NCBI RefSeq assembly: GCF_000264905.1
Contig: NW_006763132.1
Span: forward strand, 1,958,719 to 2,022,718
DNA length: 64,000 bases
Source of the DNA: Stereum hirsutum FP-91666 SS1
Lineage: Eukaryota > Basidiomycota > Agaricomycetes > Russulales > Stereaceae
Direction of reading: 5' to 3'
The notes beneath the pieces were generated by a model. It was not told the origin of the DNA and searched no databases. It saw only the letters and a program-made list of their open reading frames with translations. This document shows positions 1-11,300 of the stretch, piece after piece. Position 1 is the stretch's first letter. Every line of letters starts with the position of its first letter. The translations under genes and the position numbers were made by a program.

Positions 1-548
1 CGATCTTTATATACAGCAGCCGCTGAACAAAGGATTCCGTTGAGGCTGTAACTTTTGCTTTGTGGATCCAAAAGCAGATGCGGATAATGATCAAACAGAA
101 ATGGATTCAGTATCCCCCAAGTAAAAGGTTCTCTTTCTCCCTCTTTCATTACAAGGCCTAATATTTCGTGCCCGCCATGCCTTATCTTTGGCATTGACTC
201 GATAAAATATATTGCTTCGGCTGAACACAAAGTACCGGTTTCAGTCCCGGCCCCGCCAGATAAATTCCTTTGTGAGTCCTATATCGGCATCGGAACGCAA
301 AGTTCCGGAACGAGGACAGCATCCAGTTCCGCACCGGCCGTTTTTGTGCTTCACCACACTCTATATTTTATTAATCTGCCCTCCTTCACCCAATACCGGT
401 CGCAAACCCGAACGTAAAGAATCGATTGATATTCAGGGTATGTTCAATATTATATACATGCATCTCGAAACCCAACCCTATGCCATTATTTGTAGCATTT
501 CATTCCGTTTCCTGTTTGGGGTGTCCGGAAAGTAGCCTCCGCCGCCGT
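1..548. other. unassigned left edge
   Basis: No gene is recognised. A 107-codon open frame on the plus strand (212-535) has no recognisable motif and no splice context, and I treat it as chance. The stretch may be the flank of the transposon that begins near 549 or the tail of a gene outside the window. Confidence 0.4.
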
Positions 549-3500
549 GATCAGCAACCGACGAACGTCACGTGAAGTGGCGTCGCAGGGTTTTCAGCCA
601 ACAATTCATGTTCAATCGTGTTTTTCCACAATCCAACTGCACAGCCCTCTGGTAATGGACAACCCCGGACATGCTGTCAAGTTAGGTGGAAGAAAGGGTA
701 AAAAATACGAGGGCCATTCACCGTAGACCGTCGAAAACGACGGTGGGGTCACGGGCCGGATCTTCTGAGCGTTGTAAGATAGGGTAAGTTCACTTCCAGG
801 GTCATCACGTGCAAGAGCGTGACAGGGCCCTCAGAGAGGCGTGACAAGACCATGAAATACCTGATATATATTTGTACATACAGTTTTTCAAAATTTCGAA
901 ACCACAGATCCAATCCATTCCATTGTAAGGATGTGTGTATGCAAAAAAAAAGGTGCTTAAATGTGAATCAATGGAGGAGATAGCATTTTCGTGGCAGAGG
1001 GGGTTCACAATGGCCAAAAAAGGCAAGGTGGCACTGCGTTTGTGGCCACAGAGCCTCGCGTTTGCCATGCAGCAGTACCCTGTCGCTTCGTTGCAAACAA
1101 ACGTGGAGCCTCCTCGCACCTCGACAGCGACTACAAAAAAGTTTCAGGAATACAACTACACCTCTTTTCACTTCATTTTCTATTGAAACATGCCAAAACC
1201 AAAAAGATCCAATGTCAAAAACCTCGGTGCTCATGCACTGCCGAAGGAGGTGAGCATTGTATCATTCCCCGAAGTACAGAAGCTAATACAAAAAATACAA
1301 AGGATCGTCCACGGACCCCACCTCCTAAGTCACAGATAGTCCACAATCCTCCTCCCGCACCTGCACGACCAACTTACACCAATGGCGAGACCGGACAACG
1401 CCGAGACAATGTCGTTGACGCTCTCAATGAGATGAGCACATCTCGATGGTCCCTCACAAGTCCTGTACCCGATGTTTCAATCAGCGACCTCCACAACCAC
1501 CCCGCTAGCCATTTCAGTGCCCTTACACGTGCAGGCTGGTTCCGAGAGCGCTCGGACAGCGAGGGCTCAGAGCCATCTTCGTTGACATCACGACTACACC
1601 AATTGCATTCTCCCACAACGAATTCCTCTGCAATCCCGGCCCTACCAGAGCCTATCAACACACCCGATAACATATTCGACCCCGTTGGCGCCTTCGCAGC
1701 ACTCCTTGAAGCAAAACTATCCCTCCAATCGGCAAATGCGGACGACGAGGATGCAGACGCAGTCGATGACGATAGGAGCGAGGAGAAAGGGGTTCTAGAC
1801 AAGGGCGAAGATACAGAATATGTGGGTATGGACGGAGAAGAAACCGAGGGTGACGGAGCTGAGCCTTGTCGTGAGGGCGATGATCTGTGGGAGAGGCCGG
1901 AAATGCGGAGAAAGGGGCGCTTTGTTTTTGCGCCATCGCTCGACGAAGCTCGCGTGGCGCACGCCGACCTTGTCAGTGTCCTGGAACCAAAACGCACAAG
2001 TGGTCGTGGGTACAAGAAGGTGGATATGGATGAAGTTACTCAGCGGCGGTTACTGGGCCTGCGCATCTTCTTGAACCTCTTCATCGACAGGGAGAGCATC
2101 TCACCTGGGAAGCGTGGCAACTGGACACAGGCATCCTTTGATGCGGCCAAAGTCATCGAAGAAAGCACGTTCCAGGCTGAGAACTACCGTCAATGGGGGC
2201 GTGCATTCATTCAGGACCGCGACGCACTCCCCGAACACGACTACGGCAGGGGCAACCGCGCACTCATCGAAGATGAAGATATTGCTACCGAAATACACCT
2301 ACATCTACAAAGCATCGGTAAATACATCAAAGCGGAGGACGTTGTACGCTTTATGGGGACACCGGAGATGTTGGAGAGGACGAAACGCACCAAGCCTATT
2401 TCCGTTATAACTGCACGCGCATGGCTCGCACGGATGGGATACCGCTGGAAGCGTGACCATAGAGGCCAGTACGTTGATGGCCACGAGCGCGAGGACGTTG
2501 TCACCTATCGAAACAAGATCTTCCTGCCTGCAATGGCTATATTTGAGCTGAAAACACGGAAATGGGTCGATTTAGAGCTAGACGAGGAAGGGAACTATAC
2601 CTTGCATGGGCGCCGTGTCGTAATCTGGTATCACGATGAGTCCACCTTTTACGCTCACGATCGTCGAAAGAGCCGTTGGGTGGCTCCTGGTGAAGCGCCG
2701 ATACCACAGCCGAAAGGGGAGGGGGTTTCGCTGATGGTCGCAGACTTCATTTCTGCTGACTATGGCTACTTGCGCTCGCCGGATGGAACCGAGGAGGCGC
2801 GGGTGCTGTTTCCTGCTGGGGCACATCGGGAGGGTTATTTTACGAATGAAGAGATATTGAAGCAGGCGAGGAAGGCGATGGGGATCCTCGAGAAATATTA
2901 CCCAGACGAGGACCACGTATTCGTATTCGATAATGCGACGACGCACCTAAAGCGACCTCAAGGGTCACCGAGCGCCACCAAAATGACGAAGGGGCCGTCG
3001 AAGGATTTTGGCGTTGACGTGAACGTTTTGGGCGAGGATGGAAAACCTATTTATAACGAGAAGCGTCAGCCTATCAAGAAGAGGGTTCGCATGGAAAAGG
3101 GGCGGTTGGATGATGAGAACGAGCAGGACTTTTACTTTCCAGATGACCATTCCGAGTTCCCTGGATACTTCAAGGGCATGGCACGGATTCTCGAAGAGCG
3201 TGGCGTGGACGTGAAGGGGAAGAAGGCTCAATGTGGCAAGGCCTTCTCCGATTGCCCCAAGGGCGCTACCGACTGCTGCTGCCGTCGCATGCTGTACAAC
3301 CAACCGGACTTCGTTAACGTCGAATCCATTTTGGAGTCGGTGTGTCGAGAGCGGAACGTACCGGTGGTGTTTCTGCCGAAATTTCACTGCGAGCTGAACC
3401 CCATTGAGCAAGTATGGGGTGCGGCGAAACGGTACTATCGGCTTTTACCTCCATCGTCGAAGTTCGAGGACCTTCGTCAAAACCTTCTCGAATCCCTTGA

Positions 3501-4351
3501 ATCTGTCTCTGTGGATCATATGCGAAGGTCAGTTTTCTTTCACTAGTCCGAAGAAACAATTGGGTGATAGGCTTGCCTTTCAGGTTCGTGACGCGAACCT
3601 CGCGGTTCATGGATGCGTACCGCAAAGGGTTGAATGGAAGGCAGGCGGCGTGGGTTTCACGCAAGTACCGTGGACACCGTGTTGTGTCGGAGTCAATTCT
3701 AAAAGAAATGGATAACGCTAAAGTTGTATAATATTAATACAGTAATTTACTAGATAACTTCGGTACTTACTGGTGGGCCGTGAGTGTCTCAGCCATCGAA
3801 GACACGCTGCCTTGAACTTGCGAGGTTGTGGTTGCGTGTGGAGAACTGAACCCGACATTTCTGTGGCGCAATTTGGGCGGCCATACCCGATGGTCACGTG
3901 GTGACGCGCCCTTGGTCACTCGAGAGTCACACGCCACGGAAAATCGAAAACAATGATGTTGAATATTATCTCCTCCTTTGCATCGCTGTACTTACCAGAT
4001 TGAACTATGCAATCTCATAGAGTAGATCAATCCCAACAAATCTGTGGTTTTGGAATTTTATCCAAGCTTATATTCCATCTTCCACAAATATCCTTCATCA
4101 TTGTTGCTGCTTTTTCGAGCCCAGAATCTCCGAAGCACGTGATGACCCCGGAAGTGAACTTACTCTATCTTAAGTTGAATGGCCCTCGCAAAACTCACTC
4201 TATCAAAAAATTAATTTCGCAGGGATGCTACAATCTAACGTGGGCGTAGACATGCGCAATTGAAATTTTGACGAAGGCCTTTTTGTACGCGCTAAGTATT
4301 CTTGCAGAAACGTTTTGCGCCACAACACGTGATGTTCGTCGGTCGCTGATG
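549..4351 (+). mobile_element. DDE DNA transposon with long inverted repeats
   Basis: An autonomous-looking DNA transposon of about 3.8 kb surrounds the transposase at 1190-3731. Two inverted-repeat pairs are visible. The outer pair is 550-575 against 4326-4350 (23 of 25 bases match). The inner pair is 775-812 against 4135-4172 (36 of 38 match). Between them 708-720 matches 4175-4187 in inverted orientation (13 of 13). Spacing agrees if the left arm carries a 52-base insertion at 721-772, so I read this as one long diverged terminal repeat of roughly 220-260 bp. CACGTG motifs recur in both arms. I could not fix the exact outer ends or a target-site duplication, so the coordinates are minimal. 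Confidence 0.75.
1190..3731 (+). CDS. DDE-superfamily transposase (Tc1/mariner-like)
   Basis: Transposase that would cut and rejoin the ends of its own element. Three exons: 1190-1249, 1303-3527, 3584-3731, giving about 810 residues. Intron 1 has a CTAATAC branch site, and intron 2 restores frame into a basic tail. The N-terminal half is acidic and low in complexity. Around residues 410-440 lies a helix-turn-helix-like stretch ending in ITARAWLARMGYRWKR. Catalytic acids are in YHDES (about D465), VFDNATTH (about D563) and ELNPIEQVWG (about E722). The last block is typical of the DDE_3/mariner family. The second D to E spacing of about 158 residues is far larger than the usual 34-36, because of an inserted segment with clustered cysteines (about residues 660-680). 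There is no internal stop, so the copy looks functional. Family assignment is firm; subfamily is not. Confidence 0.85.
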
Positions 4352-5048
4352 GCCTCTGCCTTACTTGTTTATACCGCCACGTTTCCCACGTGGCTTGTCT
4401 CCACGTGGTTTGTCTCGAGACAACTGCCTCCCCATTAAGTATTAGATGATGACAGGCCATGCTCTCTTACGGCACTCAACCAAATCCGAGCCTAAGTATA
4501 GCGGTCACGGTGGCTGTTGAGTATGTGAGTTCTTCTCGCAGACCTGAAGCATCAGGTGCGTTTCCAGACGAATCGTACTGCCTTCTACCAATACCGCAAC
4601 GTATTCATCTGTTTATAAATCGGTTGTATCCTATAAGCGTGGCGCCGGGACACAGGGATACATTAAAGTAGTCCATCACGCGAGAATTCAATATAACCCG
4701 CTCGGAATCGGTGCCACATTGGTGCAGCCGTGATACATGTCATGATGCACGTTTGATACCTTGTGGTTGTAAACACGCATGTTTTCGACAGAGACGGGGA
4801 CAACAGCCTCACGATCAGACGGCTCACTGCAGAAGATATATGTAGCAATATAGCTGGCAGGAGTCTCATAATGGCCCGAGAGTCGATGCTCTTCGGTAGG
4901 CAACCACGGTGCCTTATATTCGATCAAAGGGCTTGGTTTGATTCGACCTATAGAATAATGCAGAGATGGTGCGGGGCCGTGGAAGCCATGAGGCAGCGTG
5001 TTGAACCCAGGCCGTGTCTGTCTATCTATGCATTTGAACCTCCATAAG
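4352..5048. other. intergenic, no gene seen
   Basis: Open frames here are short, overlap on both strands and show no motif. The sequence separates the transposon from the small palindromic repeat at 5049. Nothing else is recognisable. Confidence 0.4.
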
Positions 5049-5249
5049 CCCTGTTCAGAGTTCGCATATTGAGGCCTCGCATATGAGGCTCGTAAATGAG
5101 CTCGATATGAGCTGAGCTGCCCCATTAGGGAGAAACTGCTCGGCAAAGCCTCTTGGCTGTGCTGGAGCTCATATCAAACTCATATCGAGCTCATATACGA
5201 GCTCATATACTGCGTTTATGAGGGCTCGATATGAGCACTCTGAACAAGG
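5049..5249. mobile_element. small palindromic MITE
   Basis: About 200 bp bounded by inverted ends: TGTTCAGAGT near 5051-5061 and its complement ACTCTGAACA near 5236-5245. Each arm is built from iterated GAGCTCATAT-type units (5080-5118 and 5163-5235), so the single strand could fold into a long hairpin. There is no coding capacity. I found no convincing target-site duplication, so the superfamily is open. It lies about 310 bases upstream of the start codon of the next gene and may contribute to its promoter region. Confidence 0.6.
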
Positions 5250-5561
5250 CTATACATCCAGCGAGTTTCGTTCCAGTTGGGTGTGATGGCCTGCTTTCTG
5301 AAGTTCCTCGTGTTGAAACATGGCATATGCATGGGCTTGGGCTTCTCCCGCTATCCATACAGCATAGCCTCCTAATTTATGGTTCTACGCCGTGTGTTGT
5401 TATTGGAGTGAAGCGTCCCGCATACTCGAGTAGCCTTCGGGTGCGGCCTCAACTCCCTGCACAATTTAGGTGGCTATGTACTCGAGCTATGCCATATATA
5501 AAGGCACATGTCCCCTACGGTATGTCTGCCCTACTCACCTTCCCCACTCACCTTCTCCACA

Positions 5562-7576
5562 ATGTCTCTCCCTAGTTCTGCCACTCCAGACTGCAGCTTC
5601 TTCGTGACCCGTATCATGTTCCACAGTTTTCTATTAATCCTTTATCCGGTCTTTACCGTATACGCATTTTCGTTCTCCAATATTTTCGTCCTTTCAGGTC
5701 TCGCGATATTCATAGTCATCATGACGCTTCTTGCTGGGTAGGTCTCCCATTTCCTTTTTATCGCGCTCACCGTTGTCGTGTCTAATTTTGTGTACTTTCG
5801 TCAGTGATTGGGTTACTTTCCATAGGAGACCACCCGTTATGTTATGGTATTTCGCCGATATCACTTTGTCAGGATCTTTGATTCCGTTGTCCCGGCTAGG
5901 TATGTACACGTTGTCATCTCCATATCTTATCAAGGCGACATCGTGTTCATTTATATAACCTGCAGCCGAAAATCACGATTGGGATACACCCGATTCAGGA
6001 AACTTTGACCCTTGGCAGGAACTCCTCTTCTACTCAAACGCGTTCTTCTTTTCCATTTATTGGCTCCCAGCTATCATCGTCATCCTCTACGTCCTCTTCC
6101 TGAACATTTCCCTCATTTACAACTCCATGAAACATGGTCATTCATCCAGTCCATTGTTTGCCACGGGTCCTCCAACGTCACCGGACTCGGACCAGCAGTC
6201 TACATCCTTTAGATGGCTGCTGGGACCAAGGCGTAGCGATGAAGAAGAGCACTTGGTCGAGCACGGATGTGCAAAGGTTATATTCGGCCGTACCATGTTT
6301 CGTAAACACCCGTAAGTTCTCTAATTCCACTTTTGTTACCAATGCATAGCGGACATATAGCAAGTCACAGTATAGTTGACATTGTGTTGAATTAGATTTG
6401 AGCCCGTCCTACTAGGGCTCGTCCGGGGCACGATTGCGATGTGGGCAATGCTAGGCCTTTTGGGGTACCTGGTTTTTCTCATCTATGAGCAGGAATTCAT
6501 CGCGAGCAGCATTAGCCCCGTTCAACAATCACTCACGATGATAGATCGTCGGGGCTTCGATGAGTCTACCGAATGGCCTGTATATTTTGGGGCTTATCAA
6601 CCCGAAATACTAGTGGTGCGTATCGCCTGCTACAATCCTCGGTCCACAACTCACCTCACACGACATTGCATCTCAGAGGGCAAACAGGAACGTCACCTCT
6701 CACAAAGTTGCTACATACCGCGACTTGAACATCACCATTCCAGATGCAGTGGACGGGAATCAATGTGACACCTCCCACGCAAAGGACTCGTCTGACATCC
6801 TTCACGCAAACTGCACTTTTACGGCCACGGGTGATCCATTCAGCAGCCTCTATATCTCTCTGTCGAGCAATGTCTCCGTTTCGATCTGGGTGCTCGACTC
6901 CCTGGGCAATCAGCGACACGATTTCCCGACCGCACGTCGATACACCAGACCGTTCGTCCTGGAACCCAATCAGCACCTGATCGGCTCATTGTCTGTAAGG
7001 AAGATCACGCTTGGGAGATGGGAATGGCTGGCGTACAACCCGCGTAAGCCTTTTTACTAATGTCCTCTACGTCCACTGTTGACATCTCTCTGGATTATAG
7101 GCGTTGAGCCTGATACCAACAGCTCAGCTATATCTCAGGCCGGACTCAACACATCATCGATTGTGCTGTCCACTGTCCTTCCCAGCAGCCTGGAATGGAT
7201 CGCTTCCGAGGAGATCACCTCAACTTCAATTGCTGGGGCTGCGCTGCAAATCATTTCCACCGTTGGTGGCGTATATGTTGTTGTAAACGGTATATTTTTC
7301 TTCATTTTTGGGAGGAGTCTCCTTGCGGTAATCATCGGTACGAATATTCAATCTTCAGTACATTATGTCTGTCCTTATGCTGAACTACCCGAAGGTGGAA
7401 GACCCCTCTCTCCGTTTGGATTGAGTAGCTTGTTTCCGTCCTTCAAGAAAGCCATCTCAGACGCCTATCCTGACATGCAACAGGACCTGAAGTCAAAGGG
7501 AATGGCACGTTTCGTTCACGAGGTAGCGATGGATGTTGGAGTTGTAGGAGTTGTAGAAGACAAGGACCGCGCGTAA
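5562..7576 (+). CDS. multi-pass membrane protein, unknown function
   Basis: Unrecognised fungal membrane protein. Proposed exons: 5562-5737, 5805-5899, 5966-6311, 6396-6615, 6677-7043, 7101-7337, 7395-7576, giving 540 residues. Two hydrophobic helices lie in the first 60 residues, one near LPAIIVILYVLFLNISLIY, one near AMLGLLGYLVFLIY, and one near the C-terminus (GGVYVVVNGIFFFIFG). The segment between the last two is hydrophilic and Asn/Ser/Thr rich with several N-glycosylation sequons, suggesting a lumenal or extracellular domain. The last intron (7338-7394, branch CTGAAC) is a multiple of three, so its retention would add 19 residues without a frameshift. An alternative 3' exon at 7747, now cut by the retrotransposon, is possible (see findings). 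The function is not inferable. Confidence 0.7.
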
Positions 7577-7794
7577 CGCATGCCGAACTCTTAGGGGTCA
7601 CTTGCTTCGGGGGAGTCCTGGGCAATTCCATAGGCACACGTCCTAGCTTCGGCCTGGACATCCGTTCATTCACAATTCCGTGTCATTTCCGCATCTTAGT
7701 GTCACACATATATTCTGATTAATTATCGCTCTGTCGTCTCTCGCAGACCCTTTCCGCTCGGACCCAACAACGTGGCCGCGGACTTGGATGATGC

Positions 7795-8052
7795 TGTAAG
7801 CCTGGCGGGCTCACATATTCGTTAACCGGTAATTTACGTGTGGCTTTCGTAGTACAAACAAGTACAAACAGTACGATAATATTCCTCCCTGCGCCGCGGT
7901 CCCCTTTACCTTACGTTCTCTGACCGCAACGCAGGTATGAATCTTTTACTCTTACTTACCGTTACCGGACCTTACGTTCTCTGACCGCAACGCAGACGGT
8001 TTGATCCTGTTAGATTGGTCCGAGTGAGGCTGCCCCGCCAGACAGCCTTTCA
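7795..8052 (+). repeat. 5' LTR
   Basis: 258 bp, TG...CA ends. It contains an internal direct repeat: a 26-base unit starting CCTTACGTTCTCTGACCGCA occurs twice, near 7911-7936 and 7970-7995. Confidence 0.95.
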
Positions 8053-8376
8053 CTTTTTTTTTAACATCGATCACCACCGCCGCCGCTGTTGAGACGCGCG
8101 TACAGTCAAACCGACTGTGCTCCACCCGTCACAATAGCCCCTCGCCGTCTACCGTCGACGCCAACACCGCTCCTCACACGAGCAGCTGTTCGCGCGAGAA
8201 ACAACGCCGCTGAAGCCGTTCCGTCCCCGCCGACCGCCGCCACACCGTTTCCCCATCCATCGCCGCCTCCCACAGTCCCATCCGTCCTTCCAAATCCGTC
8301 TCCTCCACTCTCAGGCCCTCCCTCACCGAGATCCGACTCCGATTACAGCTCCGATCTTCCATCGTCCGCGCCAACG

Positions 8377-11300
8377 ATGTCCACGATGCGCAACAGAACC
8401 ACACTCGCGACGGTCGAACACAAGTCCGTCACGAAGCCTCCGATATTGACGCCTGGCGAGCTCTCTCCCCAGATCCTGCAGGACTGGAAGTTCGCTTGCA
8501 CAAGCTACTTCCGTCACAAGGAGATCAAGGCCGCAGATCAGGTGGAGATGGTGGTTTCAGGCATGGAGGATCCGGTCATACGTGCATGGTACCAGGGCAA
8601 TCCGGCCGCGCTCCACGCGCTCACGTTCGACACGTACATGAAGGAGATGGCGAAGGTGTGGCTGCCGAAGAACTGGGAACTCAAGGTACGCCGCTCAGTC
8701 AACGGAGAGCATCAGGGCGAGCGCGACTTCTGGTCGTGGGCCACACACATCCGCCAAACGAACGCCACCCTTCTCGGCACGACGTACCACGCCAACGACA
8801 CTCGCCTCATGGAGATTCTCGAGGCCAATATGGACCCTCACCTCTCCAAGGCTGTCGAACGGAAGGGGATCATCGCGACGAACATCAAGGACTGGCTGGA
8901 GGAGATCCGCACCGTCGACGACGAGCGCCAGGACGTCCGCGAACAGGTCGCCTCAGCCGTCGCAGCCGAACGTTCACGCAATCGGGCAGACCGCGACACT
9001 CGTCGTGCTACCAACACTACGCAGTACGTCCCTCGCTCCGCCGCTGTCGCTACACCTTCCGCTTCCACTTCCGCTGCCGCTACCTCCGAGGCTCGTCTAC
9101 CGCGGTTGACGGAGCCAGAGAGGGAGCTGTTGAACAAGTACCACGGGTGTCGGAAGTGCCGTCGTTTCTGGGTGTACCACCAGACCCAAAACTGCCCGAA
9201 TGGTTTCGCCTCTGGTGTCGGCTACGCCCCGCTTACTGAAGCTCAGGCGCTAGCATCCAAGCCTCGTTCGGCCGCTGCCCCTGTGAAGACAGAACCGATC
9301 GCCGTTCTTGGGGCTGGATCTGCCGCACTCGGAAACGGAACCTCGTCTGAGGATGAATCCGAGTACGTTCTTCTAGACGAAGCTCATCTCCGCCCCGACT
9401 GTCTTATCACTGGTCCTAACGTCGAAATTCCCATTCCTATATCACCTCTTCTCGACATCGGTTCACCCTCAGTTCTGATTAGGCCCGAGCTTGTCGAACA
9501 GCTCGGACTACGACGCCACAAGCTCCCGCAATCGCAAGTCGTGTCGATGGCGAAGGAAGGTGGAGATTCATTCGAGTTCTCAGAGTGGGTGAAGGTGCAG
9601 GTTATGTCGAAGGATTCGTTGTGGGAGTCGAGAGTTGTCCGGGCCAAAGTTGCCCCAAATCTATGTGTCCCCCTTCTGCTTGGCAATACATTTCTTGTTG
9701 CCAACCACATCGTCATCGACGTCGAGGATCGCTCTGCCATCGACAAGACTGTTGGATACGACCTCATGCGTCCGAGAACATTTCCACCTCGAACATGGCC
9801 GGGTCCGAGAGTCACACCGCCACCTACTCCCAAAAAGCCGCGACCGTCACCTCCGCCAAAGCGGGCTGCTCCAATCGCGATCGTTCTTCCGGCTGAAGTC
9901 ATGACAGATGTCCGTGTACGCATCGAGGTCCTCGCCTTCACGGAGCTTCTCAAGAAACGTGATGCTGAATTTAAGGAGAAGTATGCAGATCGCTTTCCAG
10001 TCCGCCTTCCGGATGTCGAGGCAATTCCGGCGAAGGTCTTCCATCGCATCCGTCTCAAGGACGCGACCAAGGTTGTCTCGGGGAGATCATACACCTGTCC
10101 ACAGAAGTATCGGGCGGCATGGAAAGCCCTTCTCGATGAACATCTCGCGGCCGGTCGCATTCGTCCCTCATCCAGCAGCTACTCATCGCCGGCATTCATC
10201 ATTCCGAAGTCAGATCCAACCGCCCCTCCTCGATGGGTCAACGACTACCGGCAGATCAACAAAAACACGATTCGAGACGAGACACCGCTACCTCGTATTG
10301 ACGAGATATTCGCCGATTGCGGGAAGGGAAAAATATTTGGCAAGATCGACATGACCAACTCCTTCTTCCAAACACGCGTACATCCTGACGACATCCACCT
10401 CACTGCCGTTCGGACTCCGTTCGGCCTGTACGAATGGACGGTCATGCCGATGGGTGGTACAAACGCACCGGCAACTCATCAACGGCGAATGAACGACGCT
10501 CTTCGTGAACATATCGGGACGATCTGCCACGTCTATCTGGACGACATCATTATCTGGTCCCAGACAGTCGAGGAGCATGCGCAGAACGTAGCTAAGGTGA
10601 TGGACGCACTGAGAGCCGCACACCTATTCTGCAATCCGAAGAAGACCGAACTGTTTTGCACAGAGGTATCTTTCTTGGGCCACATCCTTCGGGCGGACGG
10701 GATCTATGCGGACCCTCGGAAGACAGATCGCATCGTCAACTGGCCAGTACCCAAGTCTGCCACCGAAGTTCGCCAATTTCTTGGTCTCGTCCGATACATC
10801 TCCCAGTTCCTACCTGCACTCGCTGAACACACCTCTCACCTCACACCTCTCACCAACAAAGAATGTGACAAGTCTTTCCCGGCTTGGACAGCAGAACATC
10901 AGCATGCCTTTCAGGCCATCAAGGACATTGTCGTCAGCCGTGATTGTCTTACCACCATCGACTACGCCGATCCGACCAAGAAGATATTCCTCACAACAGA
11001 TGCCAGTGATCGTCGTACAGGGGCCGTTCTCAGTTTTGGCGAAACTTGGGAGACAGCTCGACCAGTTGCGTTCGACTCCGTTCAGCTCAAAGGTGCCGAG
11101 AAGAACTACCCGGTTCATGAGAAGGAACTTCTCGCGATCTTGAAGTCTCTGAAACACTGGCGATATCTCCTGCTTGGGGCCCACTTCGAGGTTTTCACCG
11201 ACCATCGTACTCTCGCATATTTCGAAACATGGCAGGAGGAGCCTTCTCGTCGGCAATCTCGTTGGCAAGAATACATGTCCCAGTACGATTTCGATATTCA

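Noticed and set aside
1374..2015. 213-codon minus-strand open frame opposite the transposase
   Set aside because: It is the antisense shadow of the transposase's acidic, Ser-rich region.
7338..7358. 21-base intron in the membrane protein gene ending at CTTCAG
   Set aside because: Too short; the 57-base alternative ending at 7394 keeps frame and has a branch site.
8496..9239. 247-codon frame inside gag in another reading frame
   Set aside because: Overlaps the intact gag domain; composition is a by-product of GC-rich codons.
9384..10160. 258-codon minus-strand frame within the retrotransposon
   Set aside because: Antisense of protease and reverse transcriptase coding sequence.
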